Positions 39,490-48,982 of a stretch of 64,000 nucleotides of DNA are shown in pieces. Numbering within the stretch: position 1 is the stretch's first letter; each line of letters begins with the position of its first letter. Source of the stretch: Marichromatium gracile (GTDB taxonomy: Bacteria; Pseudomonadota; Gammaproteobacteria; Chromatiales; Chromatiaceae); assembly GCF_004343155.1 (NCBI RefSeq), contig NZ_SMDC01000002.1, positions 248,001-312,000 of the forward strand. Direction: 5' to 3'. Below the pieces are notes generated by a model. That model ran no database searches and was not told where the DNA came from. It saw only the letters and a list, made by a program, of their open reading frames with translations. The translations under genes were made by a program, and so were the position numbers.

Positions 39490-39951
39490 ATGCTTGGTTT
39501 CATTCGTAACGCAATCATCCTCTCGGCCATCGCCCTGGCGCTGTTGATGCTGACCCTCTCCTGGGCCCCGCACGGGCTCAAGCCGCGGCTCTGGCAGCTC
39601 AACGAGCTGCTCGCGCAGGATCAGGCGGTCGCCGAGTACCCCTACGATTTCCGCGTCCTGACCTTCCTCAACGGGGTGGCCACGGTGAGCAGTCCGCGCG
39701 CCTCGACGGTCGAGGAATCACGCTATCTCGGCTGGATCGATCCGACGCTGGGACGCGGTGAGGCCTCCGCCCGGGCGCAGTCGCTGCGCGTCGCGCGCGA
39801 GCAGCTGCAATACACCGAGATGTATGTGCTCCAGCTGCTGCTGTCGCAGTCCGACGTCGACTCGGTGGTGTGGGCGCTCGATCGCGCCTGGTTCAATCAG
39901 CACGGGGTGAAGCTGCCGCCCCAGGCCGAGCCCGGCCTGCCGCGCGGCTGA
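39490..39951 (+). CDS. single-span membrane protein, unknown function
   Basis: Hypothetical protein of 153 residues. One N-terminal hydrophobic helix (about 5-24, IRNAIILSAIALALLMLTLS) acts as signal anchor; the rest is a soluble helical domain with no cysteine or known motif. The next gene begins 24 bp later on the same strand, so the two probably form an operon. Confidence 0.6.
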   Translation: MLGFIRNAIILSAIALALLMLTLSWAPHGLKPRLWQLNELLAQDQAVAEYPYDFRVLTFLNGVATVSSPRASTVEESRYLGWIDPTLGRGEASARAQSLRVAREQLQYTEMYVLQLLLSQSDVDSVVWALDRAWFNQHGVKLPPQAEPGLPRG

Positions 39952-39974
39952 TCACGTCCCAGACCGGAGGGAGC

Positions 39975-40688
39975 ATGGCTCATTTCTATCTGCTGCTCGG
40001 ACTCACCGCGCTGGTGCTGCTCGCCCTCGCGATCAGCCTGTGGCGCGCGCTGTCGCCGCGTAACCGGCGCCCCTACGTGATCGCCGGGCCGCTGCTCACG
40101 TCCACCCAGCGTGAGTTCGCGCACGCTCTGGAGCAGTGTCTCGACGATCGCTACCGACTCTATGCGCGGGTGCCGGTGGCCGAGGTGTTGGCGGTGGCGC
40201 GACGCACCCCGAAGCGTTGGCGCGAGCGCGCCGAGTTGCGGATCGGTGAGCGTGTCCTCGACTTCCTGGTCTGCGATGCCGCGACCAGCAAGCCCTGCTG
40301 CGCCCTGGCGCTCTCGCCGGTGGGCTGGCTGCGTCGGCGCGAGCCGCCGCGCGACCAGCTCGATGCCATGTGTGCCGCCGCCGGTTTGCCGTTGCTGCGC
40401 TTCCTCGAGCGCGAGCACTATGCCCCGGGCGACCTCGCGCCACGGCTGCGCGCGGTGCTCGGCGTGACCAGCCGCGGCGCGCCGCGCGCCAGAGCCGAGG
40501 TCCGCGAGTCCGTCGAGCCGCAGCCCAAGGTGATGGTGCCGACCCTCGGTGGTCGCCGCGCCGAACCGGTGCTCGGCGAGGTCGGCCCGACCGACGTCAC
40601 CGACGGGCCGCGTTTCCGCATCGACGACGACGTCGAGATCGGCGCCGACCGCCGCGAACCGGCACTGACCCCGCCTCGGGCGGAGTGA
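39975..40688 (+). CDS. DUF2726-domain membrane-anchored protein
   Basis: A 237-residue protein with an N-terminal membrane helix (about 3-23) and a DUF2726-type domain (about 40-165) starting PLLTSTQREFAHALEQCLDD and including DFLVCDAATSKPCCALAL and QLDAMCAAAGLPLLRF. That domain has a restriction-endonuclease-like layout (Asp, then E/Q-x-K-like positions), but the activity is unknown. The C-terminal tail is charged and variable. RBS GGAGG before ATG 39975. Followed by a repeat-rich spacer. Confidence 0.72.
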   Translation: MAHFYLLLGLTALVLLALAISLWRALSPRNRRPYVIAGPLLTSTQREFAHALEQCLDDRYRLYARVPVAEVLAVARRTPKRWRERAELRIGERVLDFLVCDAATSKPCCALALSPVGWLRRREPPRDQLDAMCAAAGLPLLRFLEREHYAPGDLAPRLRAVLGVTSRGAPRARAEVRESVEPQPKVMVPTLGGRRAEPVLGEVGPTDVTDGPRFRIDDDVEIGADRREPALTPPRAE

Positions 40689-40751
40689 GGCGCGCCGGGT
40701 CAGCGGTCGGCTTCCAGCGACCAGCTGCCAGCGACCAGCTACCAGGGGATT

Positions 40752-40925
40752 GAACCGCAAAGCCGCAAAGGGCGCGAAGAGGTTTAAGCTGCCAGCGACC
40801 AGCTGACGGCCGCCAGCGAGAGGGCAGACTTGTCTCGTACCTTCAAGGTTGACTGCAAACCGACACTGGAGGCTGTTTGCTGAAGGCTGGTCGGTTTCTT
40901 CGCGCCCTTCGCGGCTTTGCGGTTC
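40752..40925. repeat. inverted-repeat-ended element, copy 1
   Basis: A 174-bp unit with 29-bp ends that are inverted copies with one mismatch: left GAACCGCAAAGCCGCAAAGG (and on), right the complement ending GGCTTTGCGGTTC. The interior includes TTCAAGGTTGACTGCAAACC and CTGGAGGCTGTTTGCTGAAG. No coding capacity. Flanked by CCAGCGA/CCAGCTA heptamers. Confidence 0.8.
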
Positions 40926-40966
40926 GAACCAGCTTCCAGCGACCAGCGACCAGCGACCAGGGGATT

Positions 40967-41142
40967 GAACCGCCAAGCCGCAAAGGGTGCGAAGAGGTTC
41001 AAGTTGTCAGCGACCAGCTGACAGCCGCCAGCGAGAGGGGACGGGCTTGTCTCGTCCCTTCAAGGTTGACTGCAAACCGACACTGGAGGCTGTTTGCTGA
41101 AGGCTGGTCGCTTTCTTCGCGCCCTTCGCGGCTTTGCGGCTC
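40967..41142. repeat. inverted-repeat-ended element, copy 2
   Basis: Second copy, nearly identical to the first across ends and interior, starting 41 bp after it. Same orientation, with CCAGCGA heptamers between the two. Confidence 0.8.
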
Positions 41143-41214
41143 GAACCAGCTTCCAGCGATCAGCCTCCAGCCTCCAGTCGGGGAGGCTGGTGTTGCATGG
41201 TCGGCGGTTGACGG

Positions 41215-41384
41215 GCAACCCGCAAAGGGCGCGAAGAGGTTCAAGTTGTCAGCGACCAGCTGACAGCCGCCAGCGAGAGAGGACGGGCTTGTCTCGTCCC
41301 TTCAAGGTTGACTGCAAACCGACACTGGAGGCTGTTTGCTGAAGGCTGGTCGGTTTCTTCGCGCCCTTCGCGGCTTTGCGGTTC
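41215..41384. repeat. inverted-repeat-ended element, copy 3 (left end partly eroded)
   Basis: Third copy. The right end (41356-41384) is complete, while the left end retains only CCGCAAAGGGCGCGAAGA. The interior is almost identical to copy 2. GGCTGGC heptamers follow to 41425. Together the spacer 40689-41425 is entirely repeats and has no gene. Confidence 0.75.
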
Positions 41385-41425
41385 AAGCCTGGCGGCTGGC
41401 GGCTGGCGGCTGGCGGCTGGCGGCC

Positions 41426-41749
41426 TCACTCGCCCGTTCGCGTCGGGTCGATCAGCACCTGATCGTCGATGACCTCGACGTGGAAGGTGCGGATCGGGGT
41501 GTCGGCGGGTTCCTCCTGGGGGGCGCCGGTGCGCAGACAGAAACGGCTGCCGTGCAGCGAGCACTTGATGCGCGCGCCGTCGAGACAGCCGTAGGAGAGC
41601 GGATAGTCCTCGTGACTACAGTTGTCCTCGACGGCATAGAGCCGGCCCTCGACCCGTGCGAGGATGCAGTCGATCCCCGCCACCCGGACCCGGATGAAGC
41701 CCCCCTCGGGGACCTCGTCGCTGCGCGCCACCACGCGCGGCCCGGCCAT
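41426..41749 (-). CDS. Rieske [2Fe-2S] ferredoxin-type protein
   Basis: Small soluble Rieske protein of 107 residues. The cluster ligands are CSH in DNCSHEDYPLSYG and CSLH in KCSLHGSRF, a standard Cys-X-His...Cys-X2-His arrangement. It probably serves as an electron carrier for an oxygenase or reductase. ATG 41749 overlaps the TGA of the upstream TrpD2-like gene by one base, giving translational coupling; a GTG six bases earlier is less likely. Confidence 0.88.
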   Translation of the reverse strand: MAGPRVVARSDEVPEGGFIRVRVAGIDCILARVEGRLYAVEDNCSHEDYPLSYGCLDGARIKCSLHGSRFCLRTGAPQEEPADTPIRTFHVEVIDDQVLIDPTRTGE

Positions 41750-42870
41750 CAGCACACCCGCCGTGCGGCGCGGCCGCTGTCGAGCACCGCGCGGGCACGG
41801 ATCGCGCCCGCCTCCAGGCTGGGCACTCGCCCCAGATGCCAGAGCACCAGCGCCGCGCCCAGCACCAGGGCGTCATAGGCGGGGCCGTGCCTGCCCTCGA
41901 GCGCGGCCAGGCCGGCGCGTGCCGCCGCCGTCGCGGTGGCCGGCAGATCGACGGCGATGGCGATGTCGTCGCCGGCGCGGGTCGTCTGCGGCAGGCTCTC
42001 GGGCAGCGGCGGGGCGCGCAGCGCCTGTTCGATGCCCAGGCTGGTCGGGTCGACCTCGAAGGACTGCTCCTCGCCCATGCGCTGATAGTTGAAGCACAGT
42101 CCGCGCTGGCGCAGCGAGGGGATGACGCCGCCCTCGACGCCGCGCACCAGCAGTGCCGACTCGAATCCGGCATGGCGTGCGAGCAGGGCATAGATGCGCG
42201 GGTAGGGCTTGTGCACATAGCCGGTCATCAGGTGGGTGTGGCGGCGTCCGTGCACCGGCCGCGCCAGCACCTCGACGGTGGTCAGCGCCTGGCGCTTGAC
42301 GATGGTCTCGCGCAGCCCGAGCAGGTTGTGCAGCGCCGCGCAGTAGGCGCGCTGGTCGACGTAGCCCCAGCCGAGGTCGGGGTCGGAGAGCCGGGCGGCG
42401 ACCTCGACCGGGCTGAGATCGACCGCGACCCCGGCGGCCTCGAGCACATGTCTGTGGGTGACGCCGAACTTGGGTCCGACGGCGTTCGCGCCGTGGCTGA
42501 TCGTCGCCACACCGCACTCGGCCAGCAGCGGCATCAGGAAGGGGGAGACCGGCAGCGAGCGGTTGTAGCCGTCGTAGGGATCGGCGATGTCGACCACCTC
42601 GTCGACCTCGGCGACGGCATGCCCGGTGGCTTCCTGGATGGCCTCGAGGATGCCGCGCAGCTCGTCGTCGGTCTCGCGCTTCATCCGCAGCGCGATGAGG
42701 AAGATGGCCGCCTGTACCGGGTCGGCGGTGGCGTCGAGGATGCTGCGCATCGCCTGCCGGGCCTCGGCCAGGGAGATGTCCTTGGAGAGATCGGGGCCGG
42801 TGGCGACGCGCTGGATGATCGAGCGCATCAACTCGCGATTCTCGGTGCTGGGGCTGGTGTCAGTGGGCAT
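41749..42870 (-). CDS. TrpD2/YbiB-like glycosyltransferase-fold protein
   Basis: A 373-residue protein of the anthranilate phosphoribosyltransferase superfamily. The helical N-terminal part (EARQAMRSILDATADPVQAA) and the NAVGPKFGVTHRHVLEAAGV segment resemble TrpD. However, the GTGGD phosphoribosyl-pyrophosphate motif is absent and the last third diverges, so it is not a tryptophan enzyme. YbiB/TrpD2 homologues bind nucleic acids. Start ATG 42870 follows GGAGG. Coupled to the Rieske gene. Confidence 0.72.
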   Translation of the reverse strand: MPTDTSPSTENRELMRSIIQRVATGPDLSKDISLAEARQAMRSILDATADPVQAAIFLIALRMKRETDDELRGILEAIQEATGHAVAEVDEVVDIADPYDGYNRSLPVSPFLMPLLAECGVATISHGANAVGPKFGVTHRHVLEAAGVAVDLSPVEVAARLSDPDLGWGYVDQRAYCAALHNLLGLRETIVKRQALTTVEVLARPVHGRRHTHLMTGYVHKPYPRIYALLARHAGFESALLVRGVEGGVIPSLRQRGLCFNYQRMGEEQSFEVDPTSLGIEQALRAPPLPESLPQTTRAGDDIAIAVDLPATATAAARAGLAALEGRHGPAYDALVLGAALVLWHLGRVPSLEAGAIRARAVLDSGRAARRVC

Positions 42871-42997
42871 GGGCTGTCCTCCGCTGGCGCGATGACTGCG
42901 GGGCGGCCACGCCGCCCGGGCGCATCCTGCTCGCGGTCGCGTGGCGACCGCACAGCCATCCCTGAGGGCGGAGGACGATGATCTCAACCGCGTGCGG

Positions 42998-43888
42998 TCA
43001 GTCGCGGTAGCGGCGCTCGAGCGCGTCGTAGGCGTCGATCCGCCGGTCGCGCAGGAAGGGCCAGATGCGGCGCACGGTCTCGCTGCGGGCGCGATCGATG
43101 GTGACGATCAGGGTCTCGGCGCGATCGGCCCCGGCGCTCGCGAGCAGCTCGCCCTGCGGGCCGCAGACGAAGGAGTTGCCCCAGAAGCGCGCCCCGGCGC
43201 CACCCGCCGCCGGATCGGGCTCGAAGCCGATGCGGTTGCAGGCGGCCACCGGCAGGCCGTTGGCCACCGCGTGACCACGCTGCACCGTCATCCAGGCATC
43301 GAGCTGGCGTGTCTGCTCCGCGGGCTCGTCGCGCGGGTCCCAGCCGATGGCGGTGGGGTAGAGCAGCAGCTCGGCCCCGGCGAGCGCCATCAGCCGCGCC
43401 GCTTCCGGGTACCACTGATCCCAGCACACCAGCACCCCGAGCCGACCGACACTGGTGTCGATCGGGGTGAAGCCGAGGTCGCCGGGGGTGAAGTAGAACT
43501 TCTCGTAGTAGCCCGGGTCGTCGGGGATGTGCATCTTGCGATAGCGCCCGGCGAGCCGACCGTCGCTGTCGAGCACCACGGCGGTGTTGTGATAGAGCCC
43601 GGGGGCGCGGCGCTCGAACAGCGAGCCGACGATCACCACCCCGAGTTCGGCGGCGAGCGCGCCGAGGGCGTCGGTGCTGGGGCCGGGGATGGGCTCGGCG
43701 AGATCGAACAGCGCCGGGTCTTCCTGCTGGCAGAAATAGGGCCCGTTGTGCAGCTCCTGGAGCAGCACCAGCTGCGCGCCCTCGTCGGCGGCCGCGCGAC
43801 AGGCCGTGGCGCAGGCGTCGAGATTGGCCTCGAGGCCGCCCTGATCGGCCTGCTGGACGAGCGCGATGGTCAGTGGGGATGCGGTCAT
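42998..43888 (-). CDS. aguB: carbon-nitrogen hydrolase, N-carbamoylputrescine amidase-like
   Basis: Nitrilase-superfamily amidase of 296 residues. The Glu-Lys-Cys triad is in LLQELHNGPYF, RKMHIPDD and LVCWDQWYPEAAR. The FYFTPGDLGF and CNRIGFE segments match AguB, which converts N-carbamoylputrescine to putrescine. No agmatine deiminase (aguA) lies in the window. ATG 43888 was chosen to give the usual PLTIALVQ N-terminal strand. Confidence 0.88.
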   Translation of the reverse strand: MTASPLTIALVQQADQGGLEANLDACATACRAAADEGAQLVLLQELHNGPYFCQQEDPALFDLAEPIPGPSTDALGALAAELGVVIVGSLFERRAPGLYHNTAVVLDSDGRLAGRYRKMHIPDDPGYYEKFYFTPGDLGFTPIDTSVGRLGVLVCWDQWYPEAARLMALAGAELLLYPTAIGWDPRDEPAEQTRQLDAWMTVQRGHAVANGLPVAACNRIGFEPDPAAGGAGARFWGNSFVCGPQGELLASAGADRAETLIVTIDRARSETVRRIWPFLRDRRIDAYDALERRYRD

Positions 43889-43957
43889 GGACGAAACCTC
43901 TGCGAAGCGACGGCGGACGAGGCGCGGATTATCCGCCACGGCGGGGTTCGTCGCCAG

Positions 43958-44098
43958 CTTCCAGGCGCCAGGTGCCAGCTATCAGCCACCAGCCTCCAGT
44001 GGACGTGCTTGCTGAGCGCTGTCGCTTGAGACAAGCGCACTGGAGGCTGGGTGCTGGCGGCCGGGTGCTTTCCCTGGCGGCTGGCGGCTGGCGCGGTT
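43958..44098. repeat. inverted heptamer-type repeat
   Basis: A cluster of CCAG/CTGG heptamers with an inverted pair AGCCTCCAGTG / CACTGGAGGCT enclosing GCTTGAGACAAGC. It belongs to the same family as the repeats at 20067-20150 and 40700-41425. Confidence 0.75.
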
Positions 44099-44157
44099 AG
44101 AGTGCCCCGGATCCGTGGGCGCCGCTGGCGCCGCTCTGCGCAGTGCTTCGTTTTCGC

Positions 44158-44892
44158 ATGGCCAACTTCCACACCCATATCAATGTCGGCATCTTCGTCA
44201 GCGGCGCCAGCGTGCTCGGTCTGCACGCCGCCGGGCTGGTCGAGCAGGGGCAGACGCTGCCGCTGTTCGCGCTCGGGGTCGGCGCCAGTCTGTTGCCCGA
44301 TGTCGACTCCGACACCTCGCGTCCGGTGCGTGCCTTCTTCACCGTGCTCGGGGCCGGGCTGGCCTTCGCCATGACCCTGCCCCTGGTCGGTCAGCTGTTG
44401 TTGTTCGAGCTGGCGCTGGTGTGGGTCGGGGTGTTCCTCTGTGTACGCTACGGTTTCTTCGAGCTGTTCACCCGCTTCACCGTGCACCGCGGGATCTGGC
44501 ATTCCTGGCTGGCGGCGGCGGTGTGGTCGCTGGCGACGGTCAACGCCGCCCACTGGCTGTTGGAGCAGCCGGCACGGGCGGCCTGGGTCGCCGGGCTGAT
44601 GGTGGCGATCGGCTATCTCACCCATCTCCTGCTCGACGAGCTGTTCAGCGTCGACCTGCTCAACAGCCGGATCAAGCGCTCCTTCGGCACCGCGCTCAAG
44701 CCGCTGAGCCTGAACGACCCGTTGAGCAGCCTGACCCTGCTCGCGCTGGCCGTCTGGCTGGCCTGGATCGCGCCGGACCCGGGAGACTGGCCGGCCTTCG
44801 ATCAGACCGTCTCCGGCATCCGGGCGTTGTGGCTGGGCCTCGGTGATGAACTCGGCGGCTGGCAGCAGGCGCTGGCGCGGCTGTTCGAGTAG
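44158..44892 (+). CDS. YdjM-type inner-membrane putative metal-dependent hydrolase
   Basis: A 244-residue LexA-binding/YdjM (DUF457) family membrane protein. The N-terminal histidine pair NFHTHINVG, LLPDVDSDTSRP, VHRGIWHSW and IGYLTHLLLDELFSVD supply a set of conserved His/Asp residues lying at membrane edges between about five hydrophobic helices, suggesting a metal site. Substrate unknown. The start ATG 44158 has no strong ribosome-binding site; an upstream in-frame GTG (44143) is possible. Confidence 0.75.
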   Translation: MANFHTHINVGIFVSGASVLGLHAAGLVEQGQTLPLFALGVGASLLPDVDSDTSRPVRAFFTVLGAGLAFAMTLPLVGQLLLFELALVWVGVFLCVRYGFFELFTRFTVHRGIWHSWLAAAVWSLATVNAAHWLLEQPARAAWVAGLMVAIGYLTHLLLDELFSVDLLNSRIKRSFGTALKPLSLNDPLSSLTLLALAVWLAWIAPDPGDWPAFDQTVSGIRALWLGLGDELGGWQQALARLFE

Positions 44893-44899
44893 GGGTTAT

Positions 44900-45030
44900 C
44901 AGTCGCCAGCTATATCAGCTACCAGCCGCCAGCCGCCAGCCGCCAGCCGCCAGTTGCCAGCCGCCAGTTGCCAGCCGTCAGCCGTCAGCCGTCAGCCGTC
45001 GGTCGTCGGTCGTCAGCCGCCGGTCGCTAT
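44900..45030. repeat. CGCCAGC/TGCCAGC/GTCAGCC heptamer tract
   Basis: Runs of seven-base CAGC-containing units, drifting from CGCCAGC to TTGCCAG and CCGTCAG and ending GGTCGTC. Same family as the other heptamer tracts. Confidence 0.8.
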
Positions 45031-45615
45031 CGGGGTGCAGGCGTTGGTCTCTCGCGATGCCCCTGAAGGCACCGCCACTGGCGACTGAGGGCGGTGGCGG
45101 GTGACTGATCATTGGCCCCGGAACCGCTTCGTCCGACGCCGCGCTTTTACGGCTTTTTCCCGCCAGGGTGGCTGATTCTCGGCGGTTGGGGCGGGTTTTT
45201 CCGCGGGTTTGCTGTAAAGGCCTGGTGTTGTTCGAATTTGGCGGCATTTAACTGCCTGATCGCGGATCTTGGTCGAAATCCTGAGGCCATGTCGGTTAAG
45301 TGCGCGAAATCGCCTTCGAGACGTCGCGCGGCCCTGTGCTCGTATGTCCGATGCGGTCGTGCAGAGCCTGGTGCGCGATGCTGTACTCACTGCGGTCGCT
45401 GCGCTAGATTGGCAGGTTGCTGTGTGGCCGCGGGCATGCGCCCGTGCCGGGGTCGAGCCGGGTGGGCGGGGGCGACGAGGTCGGTCTCGCGATGCCCGAC
45501 CGGGGCGTCGTTGCGATGGCCTCCGGTGCTCGACCGCTGCCTGATGACGGGGCGCCGTATGCGGAGTCATCCGTGGGCGATCCACGCGTAACTCTCAAGA
45601 CGATGTAGTGGGGCT
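45031..45615. other. intergenic region upstream of accA
   Basis: About 585 bp. Short open frames exist but none has a plausible start, codon pattern or family resemblance. The segment 45130-45280 is less GC-rich and may carry the accA promoter. Nothing else recognised. Confidence 0.35.
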
Positions 45616-46572
45616 ATGGATCTCAATTTCCTCGATTTCGAACAACCCATCGCAGAGCTCGAGGCGAAGATCGAAGAACTTCGCCTGGTCGGCCACGACA
45701 ACGAACTCAATATCCAGGAGGAGATCGAGCGTCTCCAGACCAAGTGTGTGGCGCTCACCGAGTCGATCTTCTCCTCGCTGACGCCGTGGCAGATCTCGCA
45801 GCTCTCGCGTCATCCGCAGCGTCCCTATCTGCTCGATTATGTGCGCCGGATCTTCGATGAGTTCCACGAGCTGCACGGCGATCGCGCCTTCGCCGACGAT
45901 TCGGCCATCGTCGGAGGGTTGGCGCGACTCGACGGGCGGCCGGTGATGGTGATCGGTCACCAGAAGGGACGCGATACCAAGGAGAAGATCCAGCGCAACT
46001 TCGGCATGCCGCGCCCCGAGGGTTACCGCAAGGCGCTGCGCCTGATGGAGATGGCCGAGCGCTTCTCGCTGCCGGTGCTGACCTTCATCGACACCCCCGG
46101 CGCCTATCCCGGCGTCGGTGCCGAGGAGCGCGGTCAGAGCGAGGCGATCGCGCGCAACCTGCGCGAGATGTCGCGGCTGCGTACCCCGATCCTCAGCACC
46201 GTGATCGGCGAGGGCGGCTCGGGCGGGGCGCTGGCGATCGGCGTCGGCGACTGGCTGGGGATGCTGCAGTTCAGCACCTACTCGGTGATCTCGCCCGAGG
46301 GCTGCGCCTCGATCCTGTGGAAGAGCGCCGACAAGGCCCAGCTCGCCGCCGAGGCGATGGCGATCACCTCCGACAAGCTGCTCGAGCAGGGGCTGATCGA
46401 CGAGATCATCAAGGAGCCCTCGGGCGGCGCGCACCGCGACCCCGATGCCAACGCCGCCGCGCTCAAGGCGGTGCTGGTGAAGCGGCTCGACGAGCTCGCC
46501 GCGGTCGACCTCGACACCCTGGTGGCCAAGCGCCATCAGCGCCTGATGGGCTACGGTCGCTTCAAGGAGTGA
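45616..46572 (+). CDS. accA: acetyl-CoA carboxylase carboxyltransferase subunit alpha
   Basis: A 318-residue subunit that, with AccD, moves the carboxyl group from biotin to acetyl-CoA, the first step of fatty-acid synthesis. The start [60 protein letters not shown] and the oxyanion segment [11 protein letters not shown] are conserved. tilS begins 2 nt after its stop, so they are co-transcribed. Confidence 0.98.
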   Translation: MDLNFLDFEQPIAELEAKIEELRLVGHDNELNIQEEIERLQTKCVALTESIFSSLTPWQISQLSRHPQRPYLLDYVRRIFDEFHELHGDRAFADDSAIVGGLARLDGRPVMVIGHQKGRDTKEKIQRNFGMPRPEGYRKALRLMEMAERFSLPVLTFIDTPGAYPGVGAEERGQSEAIARNLREMSRLRTPILSTVIGEGGSGGALAIGVGDWLGMLQFSTYSVISPEGCASILWKSADKAQLAAEAMAITSDKLLEQGLIDEIIKEPSGGAHRDPDANAAALKAVLVKRLDELAAVDLDTLVAKRHQRLMGYGRFKE

Positions 46573-46573
46573 G

Positions 46574-47932
46574 GTGGACGCGCTCGACCCCGAGCGCCTC
46601 GCCGCCGATCTGGTCGCGCTCGGTGGTCGGGGCCGTTGCTGGATCGCCTACAGCGGTGGACTCGACTCCACCGTGCTGCTGCATGCGCTGACCCGGGCGC
46701 CGCTGGCGCGCCCGCTCGGCGCCATCCACATCGATCACGGGTTGCAGCCAGTGGCGCGGGACTGGCGCCGGCACTGTCGTGAACGCTGTCGCGTGCTCGG
46801 GGTGCGTTTCGTCGCCCGCGCCCTGGCGCTCTCGCCGCCCCCTGGCGAGAGCCTCGAGGCCCATGCCCGCGAGGCGCGCTATCGCGCCTTCGCCGCGTTG
46901 CTCGACGACGACGAGCTGCTGCTGACCGCCCATCATCTCGACGATCAGGCCGAGACCCTGCTGCTCGCGTTGCTGCGAGGGAGTGGGGTGCACGGGCTGG
47001 CGGCGATGCCGGGGTGCGCGCCGCTCGGTCGGGGGCGCTTGGTGCGTCCGCTGCTCGGGGTGTCGCGCGCGCAGCTGCTCGATTACGCCCGACGTCATCG
47101 GCTCGACTGGATCGAGGATCCGAGCAACGACGCCCTCCACCACGATCGCAACCTGCTGCGCCACCAAGTGCTGCCGCTGCTGCGCGGCCGCTGGCCGGCG
47201 GCGGCGTCCACCATCGCGCGCAGCGCGGCGCACTGCGCCGAGGCGGCGACGCTGATCGATCGCCAGGCCGGGCGCGATCTCGCCGCCGTCGCCGGCGCCG
47301 TGCCCGGCACCCTCTCGGTGGCCGGCCTGTCCGGGCTGGAGCCCTCGGTGCGGCGGGCGGTGGCGCGGCTGTGGCTGCGTCGTCAGGGGTTCGCGGTGCC
47401 GGGACGGGCGCGGCTCGAACGGGTCGTCGGCGAGCTGTTGACGGCGCGTGCCGATGCCGCGCCGCAGGTGGCCTGGACCGGCTGCGAGGTGCGCCGCTAT
47501 CGCGACGATCTCTATGCGCTGCAACCGCTGCCGAGGCCGCCGGATGCGGCCCTGCGCTGGGTGTCGGGGCGCGAGCTGGTGCTGCCGCAGGGACTGGGCG
47601 AGTTACGGCTGGCTGGAGTCGAGCTGGCGCTGGAGGTGCGGTTCGCCGGCGCCGGTGGGCGGTGTCGGCAGCGCCCGGGTGGGCCGCTGCGAGCGCTCAA
47701 GAAGGTCTTCCAGGAGGCCGGGGTGGCGCCCTGGCTGCGCCCGCTGGTGCCGTTGCTGTTCGTTGCCGGGACCGATCGACTGGTCGCGGTCGCCGGGGTC
47801 TGCGGCTGTCACCCGGAGGAGACCGGGGCGCCGGGCCGGCTGCGCTGGTCGGGGCACCCCTGGGGCGCGCTCGGGGTGTTTCGCGAGGTCTGCGAGATCG
47901 GGCACGCCGCCGGGGGGGAGGGCGCTCAGTAG
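46574..47932 (+). CDS. tilS: tRNA(Ile)-lysidine synthase
   Basis: Modifies C34 of tRNA-Ile(CAU) to lysidine; 452 residues. The PP-loop ATP motif YSGGLDSTVLLH (about 27-38), the IHIDHGLQP strand, TAHHLDDQAETLLLALLRGSG and the C-terminal TilS substrate-binding domain (from about 360: LRLAGVE..., PWLRPLVPLLF) are seen. GTG start, the second base after the accA stop. Its last 7 bases overlap the convergent cnoX. Confidence 0.95.
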   Translation: MDALDPERLAADLVALGGRGRCWIAYSGGLDSTVLLHALTRAPLARPLGAIHIDHGLQPVARDWRRHCRERCRVLGVRFVARALALSPPPGESLEAHAREARYRAFAALLDDDELLLTAHHLDDQAETLLLALLRGSGVHGLAAMPGCAPLGRGRLVRPLLGVSRAQLLDYARRHRLDWIEDPSNDALHHDRNLLRHQVLPLLRGRWPAAASTIARSAAHCAEAATLIDRQAGRDLAAVAGAVPGTLSVAGLSGLEPSVRRAVARLWLRRQGFAVPGRARLERVVGELLTARADAAPQVAWTGCEVRRYRDDLYALQPLPRPPDAALRWVSGRELVLPQGLGELRLAGVELALEVRFAGAGGRCRQRPGGPLRALKKVFQEAGVAPWLRPLVPLLFVAGTDRLVAVAGVCGCHPEETGAPGRLRWSGHPWGALGVFREVCEIGHAAGGEGAQ

Positions 47933-48789
47933 AGCGCGTTCATCATCTTGGCGCGGTAGCGCGCGACCAGGTCGCCGTCGCCGCCGAGCAGGTCGAACAC
48001 CGCGAGCATGCCCTTGCGCCCGGCGTCCTCGCCGTAGCCGCGATCGCGCTTCATCAGCTCGAGCAGCAGCTCCAGCGCGGTGGCGTGATCGCCCTGGCTC
48101 ACCGCGCGGGCGGCGAGCTGATAGCGGGCCTCGCTGTCGGTGGCATCGGCCTCGAGTCGGGCGCGCAGCGTCGCCTCGTCAGCGGCGTCGACGAGCGCGG
48201 CGGCGAAGCGCAGCCGGCCACGCAGGGCATTGACCTCGGGGTCGTTGGCCAGCTCGATCGGCAGTCGATCGATCGCCGCCTCGGCCTCAACGACCTCGCC
48301 GCGCGCGGCGCGCAGCTCGACCTCGAGCAGGGCGATGCGGTTGTTCTCCGGGTCCTCGGCGCGGGCCTGTTCGAGCTGTGCGGCGGCCTGCTCGAGTGCG
48401 CCCTCGGCGATGCTGGCGCGGGCCTGGTCGAGCAGCCCGCTCGAGGCGCGGGGGATGTGACGATCGAGGAACTCGCGGATCTCTCCCTCGGGCAGCGCAC
48501 CCATGAACTCGTCGACCGGCTGGCCGTCCTTGTAGAGCCGTACCGTGGGCAGGCTGCGCACGCCGAACTGCGCGGCCAGCGCCTGCTCCTCCTCGGTGTT
48601 GACCTTGGCGAGCAGGAAGCGCCCGGCGTAGCGCTCGGCCAGCCCGGTGAGCAGCGGCATCAGCATGCGACAGGGGGCGCACCAGTCGGCCCAGAAGTCG
48701 ACCAGCACCGGGCGCTCGTAGGAGCCCTCGATGACGACCGACTGGAAGTTCTCGGCGGTGACGGTCACGACATGGGGTGAATCTGTCAT
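47926..48789 (-). CDS. cnoX: chaperedoxin CnoX/YbbN-like thioredoxin with TPR tail
   Basis: A 287-residue protein with an N-terminal thioredoxin domain (about 1-110) keeping an intact WCAPC active site, and a C-terminal TPR-like helical half (about 115-285, LLDQARASIAEGALEQAAAQ and repeats). CnoX/YbbN family members protect proteins from oxidation and hand them to GroEL or DnaK. The E. coli protein lacks a reducing CxxC, so this version may also have redox activity. Confidence 0.9.
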   Translation of the reverse strand: MTDSPHVVTVTAENFQSVVIEGSYERPVLVDFWADWCAPCRMLMPLLTGLAERYAGRFLLAKVNTEEEQALAAQFGVRSLPTVRLYKDGQPVDEFMGALPEGEIREFLDRHIPRASSGLLDQARASIAEGALEQAAAQLEQARAEDPENNRIALLEVELRAARGEVVEAEAAIDRLPIELANDPEVNALRGRLRFAAALVDAADEATLRARLEADATDSEARYQLAARAVSQGDHATALELLLELMKRDRGYGEDAGRKGMLAVFDLLGGDGDLVARYRAKMMNALY

Positions 48790-48982
48790 GGGTGATGACT
48801 CCTGATGGTGTGGATATTGGCGAGGCCGGTGACGATAGCTACCGGTCGATGACGATTCAAGACGGTCGCGATACGGCTGGGGCCGTGGTCGGGATGGTCG
48901 CGATCGTCGACAACGACCAGGATACGCGGCGTGCGGGCGCTCCCGTCACGCCCGCATCCATCGAGAGGGAGAGAGTAAGGAG

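Noticed and set aside
45269-45544. Open frame upstream of accA
   Set aside because: No ribosome-binding site, arginine/alanine-rich translation typical of random GC-rich sequence and no recognisable domain.
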